In this document: positions 25,913-35,800 of the stretch, piece after piece
Layout of the letters: every line of letters begins with the position of its first letter
Position numbering within the stretch: the first letter of the stretch is position 1
Source of the DNA: Bacteroidales bacterium
GTDB taxonomy: Bacteria; Bacteroidota; Bacteroidia; Bacteroidales; UBA10428
Length of the DNA stretch: 49,755 nucleotides
Direction of reading: 5' to 3'
Assembly: GCA_016926375.1 (NCBI GenBank)
Contig: JAFGOR010000266.1
Coordinates: forward strand, 1 to 49,755
Position numbers and translations under genes: made by a program
The notes under the pieces: model-generated
Told to the model about the DNA's origin: nothing
Databases searched by the model: none
What the model saw: the letters and a program-made list of their open reading frames with translations, nothing else

Positions 25913-28900
25913 TTATTTTCCCAGAATTATCAGTTTTCCTGTTCCTGCCACCGTCTGCCCGGTGAACAAACGGATCATGTAAAGACCTTCGGGCAGTTCG
26001 TCAACCGGTATTTCCTGCTTTCCGGTACCAGTGGGTATATTGGTTGAATATACCATTCTTCCCACATTATTAAAAAGTTCCAGTGTTAATTCAGACCTGG
26101 TTTCCGGGTTAAAAGTGATGCTGGTAAGTCTGCTGGCCGGATTCGGGTATACCCGAAACATATTTTCATCAGGTAGTTTTCCCCCAAACCTGCTATCAAC
26201 GCCCGTTGTGCCCACTATTGTATTCAGGGATGCCTGGTAAATTTCTGATGTGGATTCATTCTGGATGAAGGCAACCAGCCTTAACTCAAGCGGGTTATAT
26301 ACATGTTGCATGGGCCAGTTCAGAAATATCTTACTGTGATCACCCTGATACCACGCCTTATTGAAAGTGGTGCCGGCTGCATCAGGCAACATGGCTTTTA
26401 CTACGTTTCTGAATAGGGTATCTCCGTTCTGACAGGAAATCCCTGAGATTACTCTTTCAATAACCGCCAGGCGCACAGAAATCCCGGTAGCCGGTATGTC
26501 CTTCATTGCAAAAAATTCCACTTCGGCCTGCAACATATTATTTTCGGTAAATTCAGAACTGATGTTGATGCCAAATAAGCTTTCATGCAGCGATTCAACA
26601 ACAACCGCATTCTTGTCAAGTGGTTTTGATTCGGGATCATAATCGAACCGGTGCATGGATGAGCTTCCCCCATTGAGCAACCCGAAAGGTACGCCGGATA
26701 AACCATAATAAAACTCCCTTGTGGCAGGTATAACCGGGTTGTCTTCATAAAACGGATCGCCGGCAGGATTGCCGGTATGGTATTGGATATCAATAACACT
26801 CAATTTATTGTTGCCGGCATAATGGTCAAGTATTGAATCAGCATGAAGGCAATTCATCTCTGAAGCGTTGGTGAAGTGTTCAATAATGGCAACCCGGTTG
26901 CGTTCTCCGATCCAGAAATTGTCAAATGCAATACCGTCGTTACCAATGGCAGTTCCTGCTGCAGTGTAAGCAATCCGGAACTGAACTTTACTGTATTCTT
27001 TCAGGAAATCCAAGGAATGACGTGCCTCCCTTACCCATCCGCCATCCCTTAAATTAGTCCATCCAACAGATTGTTGACCCGGATTGCCAAAGTATGCATT
27101 GAACCAGTTGATGCCGTCGTTGATTTCGCCAACCGGAATCCAGGTTTTGCCGCTGTCAACCGTAGCCTGTATGTTAGCCCCGTCCCTGGCGTCGGTAAAC
27201 AATCGCCAGATGTCCATTTTCAGCATGGGCCTGTTAATTCCTGTAAAATCAAAGCAGGGGCTGGTTACATAGGATTGTTCCCGTGGTGCTGTATTGGAAG
27301 GAAGATGAGTAAACCAGCAATTCTGACCTGAAGAAGCTCCTGAAAACCCCCTGGGTGGATTGCCGTGTTTGGATGGCGTGCCAAATTGCCAGCTGTTCAT
27401 GCTGACCGCATCAGAATTGCCTGTCTGCCAGCCGATAGCTCCTGTTTCGAATGTTTCGAAATAGCTTGTATCAAAGACCGCAACCGTGGGTCGCAGTGCA
27501 AAAACTTTGGATGTATCATGCCTGCATCCGTAATTGTTTACAATCTGAAGAGCAATGGTGTAACTGCCGGATTCGGGGAATATGTATTGGATATTGCGCG
27601 TATTAAATGTATCACAATCGCCCTGGGTATAGACTTTCCACATGTAACTGGTATCAGTCAGAAAACCGAAGCCCGGAGTGGAAGTATTGATGAGGTTGAC
27701 AGCCTGGCCAGCCTGGTAGCACTCTGTAGGCCATTTAAAATTGGCGATGGCTTTGTTTCCGATAAAGAAATCTGCGGAAACACTTAATGGTTGGCCAAAT
27801 TCAACGTAGGTATAGGTGATGGTGTATTTGTTTACAGAAAGAGCATCAGGATGAACAGTGGCTGTATTGTTGCCATTGTCGGTAAGTCCGGCACCCCCGC
27901 TGATGCTGAAAGATCCTGTGGTGCCTGACACGTTGGCTCCGCTAACCACAAACGAAGCATCATTCTGGCAGTAATTGGTCCGGTTGTTTTCAAACTCAAT
28001 GAGTGCATCAGCCTCAAGAATCTGCACTACAACCGTGTCAAAACCATAGCACGAAGCCTGAGATTCCCTCCAGGCATATACAATATTGTGGGTGCCAATA
28101 GGGGGAAGTGATGTAACAAAGAACCACTTGTTGTTGTATTGTATTACACCGGGTCCGGAGAATGAACCCCCGGCAGGAGTTCCGGTAAGCGGTACCCATA
28201 TTGTGCTATCGCGGTTATATGCGGGATCGGGTCCCGACATGGAAACAACGGGAACTGGTTTCAAGGTAATAACGGCGCTTCCGGTTACCAATCCCTTGCA
28301 GTTCTTATCATATAATTCCACCAGTGTGTAAGTGCCTTTTTCTGATACGGCAATCAGATCGGGGCTTAACAAAACATTGTTCACTTCAACCGGGTTATTT
28401 GAATCCCTTCTGTAGGTAAACCGCCAGGGAGGAGTACCGGTAAGGGTAATATGCAAATCAGTAGTGGTGTTTTCACAGATGCTGTCGCTACCTGATATTA
28501 CAGCAGTCGGAAGTTCATTGATCAGAACGCGGGCATAGCCCGATCCGGAAGTGTCGCCATTGCAATAGTTATCACTTACGGAGGCAATCCGGTAGGTACC
28601 CTCTTTCCTTACGAAAAAAGTATATGGATTCACCATGATATTGCTATAGGATGTTTCCCGAATGCCATTTCGCGAAATTTCAACTTCCCAGGGAGGGGTG
28701 CCTTTAAAGCTTATTTGCAATGGTATAGATGCATTGTCATCCTTACAAATGGTGGTATTTCCGGTGAGTACTCCGGTGACCCTTTCATGAACCAGAACAG
28801 TCCTGGAAACCTCGTTGCTCTTATCTGTGCCATCATCTGCAACAAAGCTAATCTTTCGGTTACCTGCTGTGGGTTCCTTGGAATTTGTATTGGCGTACCT

Positions 28901-29692
28901 GATACTTCTGAGAGCCTGTTGGTAGTTTGCTAAAAGGGAAATCCCTGAAAGCAATAAATTGCCCGATACAGGATCCCACGATCCCGTAATCCCGTTCTGA
29001 TCATTAAAAACCAACAAATCCTCAAGGGGTACATATCCATCTGTTATGGCAATAAGTGCTCTGTTCAGTGTGTTATTATCAATGTCAGAAACCGCAATTG
29101 AATTTGTGATAACTGTTGATTCCTGATTGATACAATAATTCACGGGAGTGGTTTCAATATGATTCAACACAGGAGGGCTGTTTTTTGCCAGTACGGTGAT
29201 ATTCCTGGATACCGTATTGCTGGTTTCAAAATAGCTGCCCACACTAAATGAAACCGACCTTCTTCTTGTTGATGGATTGATAATATTCGTGTTCTCATAA
29301 CGGATGCTGCGTAATGCATTCTGATAGTCCGATACGGTTGCCCTGCCTGATAGGCTGAGCGTTCCTGTCTTTGAATTCCAGGTACCACTGATTTTGCCCG
29401 TGTATCTCAAAATGTCCTCTGAGGCATTATAACCATCAACAATCCGAATGGTGGCCAGGTAAAGGTACCTGCTGTCAACATCAGTAACGGTAAGTGTTTG
29501 GGTAACCTGAACAGGCCCTGATCCTTTTGAGTAAATCAGGTCATCCTGCTCTATATTACCCAAAACAGGAGGCTCTTCAATGGCAAGTGGTGACCCTGCA
29601 GTTCTTTCATGTGCAAGCAATGAATGATGCGCTATCAACAGTAAAACAGCCGTTAAAATGGTGGCTGATCGCAAAAGGGAGTTGATTTTCAT
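25913..29692 (-). CDS. Giant T9SS-exported surface protein with cadherin-like, Ig-like, PKD, MAM-like and Omp28-like domains
   Basis: 1259 residues. Signal peptide, then two cadherin/CSPG-like repeats (about 40-300, each ending in LRSIRYxNTN), two Cys-paired Ig-like modules (about 300-475: TTICKDDNAS, DSICENTT), further beta modules, a PKD-like domain (about 650-735), a MAM-like region (about 745-925, ETFETGAIGW), an Omp28/thioredoxin-like region (about 930-1170, IEHFTNASEMNCLHAD) and a type A C-terminal sorting domain (VYPNPASRLTS to the last residues GKLIIL) for T9SS export and surface anchoring. The Omp28-like region lacks the CxxC pair. From the middle on it is closely similar to the next gene upstream, so the two are tandem paralogues. 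Adhesion or matrix structure is the likely role. Confidence 0.87.
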   Translation of the reverse strand: MKINSLLRSATILTAVLLLIAHHSLLAHERTAGSPLAIEEPPVLGNIEQDDLIYSKGSGPVQVTQTLTVTDVDSRYLYLATIRIVDGYNASEDILRYTGKISGTWNSKTGTLSLSGRATVSDYQNALRSIRYENTNIINPSTRRRSVSFSVGSYFETSNTVSRNITVLAKNSPPVLNHIETTPVNYCINQESTVITNSIAVSDIDNNTLNRALIAITDGYVPLEDLLVFNDQNGITGSWDPVSGNLLLSGISLLANYQQALRSIRYANTNSKEPTAGNRKISFVADDGTDKSNEVSRTVLVHERVTGVLTGNTTICKDDNASIPLQISFKGTPPWEVEISRNGIRETSYSNIMVNPYTFFVRKEGTYRIASVSDNYCNGDTSGSGYARVLINELPTAVISGSDSICENTTTDLHITLTGTPPWRFTYRRDSNNPVEVNNVLLSPDLIAVSEKGTYTLVELYDKNCKGLVTGSAVITLKPVPVVSMSGPDPAYNRDSTIWVPLTGTPAGGSFSGPGVIQYNNKWFFVTSLPPIGTHNIVYAWRESQASCYGFDTVVVQILEADALIEFENNRTNYCQNDASFVVSGANVSGTTGSFSISGGAGLTDNGNNTATVHPDALSVNKYTITYTYVEFGQPLSVSADFFIGNKAIANFKWPTECYQAGQAVNLINTSTPGFGFLTDTSYMWKVYTQGDCDTFNTRNIQYIFPESGSYTIALQIVNNYGCRHDTSKVFALRPTVAVFDTSYFETFETGAIGWQTGNSDAVSMNSWQFGTPSKHGNPPRGFSGASSGQNCWFTHLPSNTAPREQSYVTSPCFDFTGINRPMLKMDIWRLFTDARDGANIQATVDSGKTWIPVGEINDGINWFNAYFGNPGQQSVGWTNLRDGGWVREARHSLDFLKEYSKVQFRIAYTAAGTAIGNDGIAFDNFWIGERNRVAIIEHFTNASEMNCLHADSILDHYAGNNKLSVIDIQYHTGNPAGDPFYEDNPVIPATREFYYGLSGVPFGLLNGGSSSMHRFDYDPESKPLDKNAVVVESLHESLFGINISSEFTENNMLQAEVEFFAMKDIPATGISVRLAVIERVISGISCQNGDTLFRNVVKAMLPDAAGTTFNKAWYQGDHSKIFLNWPMQHVYNPLELRLVAFIQNESTSEIYQASLNTIVGTTGVDSRFGGKLPDENMFRVYPNPASRLTSITFNPETRSELTLELFNNVGRMVYSTNIPTGTGKQEIPVDELPEGLYMIRLFTGQTVAGTGKLIILGK

Positions 29693-29774
29693 AACTGAAA
29701 GGTTTTGGTGAGAATCCGGGCAATGAAACTTGCAACATAAGCGGCAAGTTATCCGGCAGGTATTCCCGGATCCG

Positions 29775-29800
29775 GTTCTCCGGTCAAAAGGCCGGAGAAC
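29775..29800 (-). terminator. Hairpin after the 2692-residue adhesin gene
   Basis: A perfect 9-base stem (GTTCTCCGG against CCGGAGAAC) with an 8-base loop, 33 bases after the stop of the large gene on the minus strand. No clear T-run follows in that direction, so termination may be partial and transcription could continue into the 1259-residue paralogue. Confidence 0.5.
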
Positions 29801-29832
29801 GGGATTTCAGCAGTTTGTAATAGCTGTCAGTT

Positions 29833-32800
29833 TTATCGGGATATGATTAATTTACTGATTCCTAATAGTTGATTTTTAACAGTCATTCGAATCATATAAA
29901 TACCATCCGGCAGGTCCGCAACAGGTATTTCTGCCATGTTGCTTCCGGCTTCCAGTTGGTTGGAATAAACAAGGCTGCCTGTGTTATTGTATAAGTTAAT
30001 CAAAGTACCAGATGTCAATTCGTTGTCAAACCTGACAAAAGCAGACTGACTTGCCGGATTGGGATACACGATGAAGTTCTTCTTCAGGGGCTTTTCAGGC
30101 CGGGGTTCAAAGATTCCTACTGCATTATCAATTGTGTCGAGTTTTGCCTGGTATACTTCATAGGTAGTTCCATCCTGCAAAAAAGCAACAAGTCGCAGCT
30201 GGAGTATATCGTATATATTCTGTAACGGCCATTCCAGGTATCTTTTTTCATGATCGCTTACACTCCACGATTTTGGAATTGAAATTCCCGCAGCTCCGGG
30301 CAACATGGCTTTTACTACATTTCTGAATACAGTATCGCCATTATTACCACTGATGCCGTGGATTTCTCTTTCAATAACAGCAACACGAAGAGACAATTCA
30401 GTCATTGGCATCGCGTTAACTGCCACAATATCCACTTCTACAATCAGGGTGTTGCCGTTCTTAATTCCCGAATTGATGCTGATATCGAAATTGGCATCGC
30501 GCAGCGATTCAATTATGGCAACATTCTTATTAAATGGCTTGGAACTTTCAATATAATCGAAACTGTGCTGGCTTGTTACACCGCCATTCAGCAGCGCATA
30601 AGGGACATCTGATACACCATAGTAAAACTCCCTGGTGGACGGGATAACCGGATTGTCTTCATAGAAAGGATCGCCTGGCGGGTTGGAGGTGTGATACTGT
30701 ATGTTAATAACGCTCAATTCATTGTTTTCGGTGAAAGCGTCCAGCAGTGAGTCTGCCTCTATACAAGCTGCATCGGATGAGTTGGTGAAATGCTCAATAA
30801 GGGCAGTTCTCTTCCGCTCGCCTATCCAGAAATTATCAAAAGCAATTCCATTGTTATTTTGTGCAGAGCCGTCAGATCCATAGGCAATTCTGAATTGTAC
30901 CTGCGGTTTGTCTTTAAGAATATCAAGCGAATGACGTACTTCCTTCCATTCGGTATCATTGCCCAGGTTGGTAACGGGGTGAACACACCAGCCAATCTTG
31001 TTGTCGCCGATAAGCCCCGGTATGTAGGTATAATTGTACCAGCTGATACCATCGTTCAAATCGCCCAGCGGGGTCCATGTTTTTCCGCTGTCGGCACTGA
31101 ACTGAACATTCGCACCGTCCCGGTTGGAGTTAAACAGGCGCCAAACCCGCATTTTCAGCATGGGTTTTTCCGTTCCCCTGAAATCATAGCAAGGGGTCAA
31201 AACCCATGATTGCTCCCTGGGTGGCCGGGTACCCTGGGTAAGGGTGAACCAGCAATTGGCTCCCGAATAGGGGCCTGTAAAGCCCTTGCTGGGATCTCCC
31301 AACATCCAGCTGTTGGGTGAGTCAGACGAGCTGTCTTTAGTCCAGCCCGGAGCACCGGTTTCAAATTCCTCAAACTGGGTTTCTTCGGCAGGCACTAATG
31401 TGGGGCGCAATGCAAAAGTTTTGGTGGTACTGGTATAACATCCGTTTGAATTGTATAACTCCAGGCTAACGTTGTAGTTTCCGGGTTCAGCAAAAGCATA
31501 CGAAATATCTCTGGCTGTATCGTTAACAAGATAGCCTGACCCTGTTTTGTTCAATATTTTCCAGAAGAAAAGTGTGTCGCTCAGGAATCCGAAATTCGAG
31601 ACGGATGTATTGTTCAGGGTAACCGACTGTCCCAACTGGAAACATTCTGTCGCCCCTTTGAAATCGGCAACGGGACTCACACCAACATCAAAATTTGCTT
31701 GTTCTGGCTGGGGCAACCCGGCATCATAATAGGTATAAGTTATTGTGTAATTATTCGGGTTCAGCAAAGCAGGGTTGATGGTTGCTGTGTTGTCACCATG
31801 GTCGATTAGTCCAACTCCTCCGCTAATAGAAAATTCACCCGGTTCTCCTAAAATATTGGTTCCTGTAATGGTAAAAGGCTGATCGTTGGTGCAATACTTT
31901 GTGCGGTCATCCTCGAATTCAATGATGGAATTGGCTTCAAGAATTCTTACTACTGAAGTATCATAGCCCCAGCATGAGGATGAGTTTGCCCGGTAGGCAT
32001 AAACAATGTTGTTGGTGCCAACGGGGGCCAATGGAGGAAAGAAGGAATATTTTCCGTCATTGAGGATTAATCCGGGTCCTGAAAACTGGCTGTTTCCAGG
32101 GGTGCCAGTTGGCGTACCGGTTAAAGGAATCAATCTGGAGTCCAGTTTGTCATAGGCCGGAGCCAATCCGGTAAGTTCAACATCAGGCGCAGCGGTTATA
32201 GTTATGATGGCGTTACCGGCGACGGTACCCTTGCAGTTCTTATCATATACCTCGAGCAGATTGTAGGTGCCGGCTTTATTAACCGATATGGTATTCGGGC
32301 TCGAAGTAATTCCGATTCTCTGTGTCGTGTCAACACCTACCAGCCGGAACTTGTAACTCCACGGAGCATGGCCGGTTAGCGCAACACTCAGGTTGCCCGA
32401 AGTGTGCTGGCAAATGGTTTGTGTGCCCGAAATGGTAGCTGTGGGGATTTCATGCGACCTGATGGTTCCTGTTCCTGAAACCTTACCGGTACATGATTGG
32501 TCAGTAACAGCAGCAAGCGTATAGATACCCGGACTGGTCACTTCGAGGTCGTAGGTGTAACTGGACAAATTTCCGATGGTAGTTGGTGTGGCCCCGTCTT
32601 TCAGGTAAGTAAAGCTCCAGTTGGGAGTGCTTGTCGGTGATAGCGCAATGGTGAGCGTTGCGGGTTCACCGGGACAGATGCTGTCGAGGCCTGAAATGGT
32701 TGCCGATGGCGAAGGCTTATAGGAAACCCAGGCTGATCCGGAGGTGGTATCGCCGGGGCAGTTATTTGCATCCCTGATTTCAATAATCCGGTACCGGGTG

Positions 32801-35800
32801 GCTGTAGTTCCTATAACGCGGGCATTAAATGGAAACGGATCATCTGTGATATTTGTAAAGGTGGTATCATATGAAGCAGAATTTCCCCTGCGAAGTTTAA
32901 CGCTCCAGGGTGAAACACCGGCAACAAAGTTCATAGACAGGGATGCTTTACTCACTCCGTCATCGCAAATCTCATATCTTCCCCCCAGCAATGCCCTGGC
33001 CTTGGGATTGATCACCAACACTACCGGCTGGGATGCCGAAACATCAGCCAGATCGCTGCCTGCATCAGCCAGACTCAGCAGGGTGTAAGTGCCCGGAATT
33101 TTCACATTAATAATACGCGGCGAAGCAACAATGCCTGAAATGGTCGTGTCTTTGTTGGCGCTGCTGTTGGTTCTCCGAAGAATTGCAGTATAAGGTGATT
33201 GCCCGGCATTGATGGTCAGCGTAATGGGCATAATGGCTCCGTGGCATGCCGTGTCGCTTCCGGTAATGTTGGCACTGTAAGAACCAATCGGACCAATGAT
33301 GTTGCTCCATACCGAGTCGCCCGGTGTGGAACCTGATTGTGCCACCGGATATACCCTGTACCAGATCCATTTGTTGGCATCGGCAGCCACCAGCCGGTAT
33401 GTTGAGTCGGTTGTGCCACCCGGTGTGAGCAATGTTCCGGGAGCAGCAGGGGTTGGAGCTGATGTGTTGGAACGGTACCAGTAGAAGATGGAGTTGCCTC
33501 GCAGATTATTTTCTTTATCGGAATAAGTGAACCTGCCCCGGATAATTGCTCCGGGCTGGGTAAGCGGGGCATATATGGTAGCATTGGATGCAACCGGATT
33601 GGCATTGATGTACCTGAAATCACTTCTGGACGGAAGTCCTGCCAGAGTATTTTCATCAACAGGGGTTACTTCAAAACCGATGTATTTTCCGCCGTCGGCC
33701 TTTACTGCCCGGTAGGTGGCAGTTGTGGCACCGGCGATTACGGTTGCCGGAGAACCATTGGGATAATCGGAACGGTACCATTTGTATATATGAATTCCGG
33801 GATCATCTCCATCGGGATCTGTAAAAGTGAACGACCCGGTGTTCAAAGTGCCAATACGATCGTTGGCGGCTGTGATGATCACGTCGGTAGCCACCGGGGC
33901 ATCATTAATTGCAGTTATGGTAACTGTTTTGGTAATGATGTTGCTCAGCTGATTTACGGTTTCTCCGTCAGTAACCCGGAATGAGATAACCCTGCTGGTT
34001 GTGGTGGGACCTTCACTGGTATTCACATACCTGACACTGCGCAGTGCTGTGCGGTAGTTGGCCAGTGTTGTGGTACCAGAAAGCGTGAGTATACCGGACG
34101 TGGAATTATAAACACCGGTAATGCCGTTTGCACTGGTAAAGGACAATACGTCTTCGGTTGTCTGGAATCCTGATGTAATAGAGATGGTAGCGCCGGTGAG
34201 CGATGTATTGTCGGGATCGGCTACGGTAATGGTATTGGTCAGCTGAACCGAAGGGCTGTTTTCAGTGTAATTCACCGGGGCGGTGGCGTCGTCGGCAAGC
34301 ACCGGGGCATCGTTTACTGCAGTCAGGGACACTGTTTTTACTATGCTGTTGCTCGTGTTGGTACCATCGGTAACTGTGAAAGTAACCGATCTGTTGGCAA
34401 TGGTAGGATTGTCGCTGGTGTTGTTATACCTGACAGTGCGCAGCGCTGCCTGGTAATTGGCCAAACTGGCTGATCCGGTGAGTGCAAGAACACCGGTAGC
34501 CGGGGTATAACTACCCGAAATGCCATTGGCTTCAGTGAACGATAAGAAATCTTCTCCCGACAGGAATCCTGTGGTTATGGAAATAGTAGCCCCGTTTAAT
34601 GTGAGATTATCTGAATCGGTAACCGTGATGGTACTGGTGAGTGTAACAGGCGTTGCGTTTTCGGTATAATTTATTGTGGAAGAAGAAGTCTCAGCGAGTG
34701 TCGGAGGGTTGTTTTCCCCGGTCACGATGATGTTTCTGCTTACAAGTTCGCTGTTGAGTTCTCCATCATTCACCCTGAATGAAATGGTTCGCGTTACAGC
34801 ACTGGGATTGGAGCTGGTATTGTTGTACCTGATGTTACGAAGTGCATTCTGGTAGTTGGCAAGTGTGCCACTGCCGGTCAGCGTGTATTCACCCGATCCG
34901 GGATTCCAGGCTCCTGTTAATCCATTGGTGTTTGAACACGACAATACGTCCTGCCCATCCGTGTAACCAGCAGAAATCCAAACGCGGGCTGATGCCAGGT
35001 TGGGGTTGTCGACATCGGAGGTTGTAATGGTATTGGTAATCTGAACCGCACCAGCGCCTTCGGCATATTCCAGATTGGATGATTCCATGTTGCTGAGCAC
35101 GGGGACATCATTTACAGCGGTAACTGTAAATATAGCCGGGTCGCTGTCATATCCGCCAATCGGATCGGTAGCTTCGAATGTAATGGTTTCCGACCCGTTC
35201 CAGTCGGCATTGGGAATGGTTATGGTAGCTACGCTGCCTGAAATGGAAACGGTCAGCGACGAGTTACCGTAAGAATCCAGGTCCAACTCACTTATTGTAT
35301 GGTCGGGATCTGTAACATAGCTGTCCAGGTTGATGGTGGTGAATGTGGATCCTTCTGCTACGGTTTGGTTTGGAATATCGGCTACCACAGGCGGATCGTT
35401 CTGTGCACTAACGTGAACGGTTTTACTGAGCGTATTGCTGAATTCAGTTCCGTCATATACCCTGGTTTCAATGGTGCGGTCGGTGGTAGTGGGGTCCTGG
35501 CTCGAATTGCCAAATGTAATGGTTTGCATCACGGTCTGGAACGCAGCCGGTGTAGCCGGTCCGTTCAGGGTAAGTATGCCGGTTGAAGAATTATACGAGC
35601 CGGTAATACCGGAACCAAGTGTAACGGAAAGCACATCTGCAGAGCTTTGAAGTCCGCCTGTAATTCCAACCGTGGCATATTGGAGTGTGAGGTTATCCGG
35701 GTCATTGACTACGAGGCCGGATAGAATCTGAATGGCGGGACCATCTTCGTTAAAAGTATACTCGGAAGCTGAGAATTCGCTGAGAACGGGGGCATCGTTA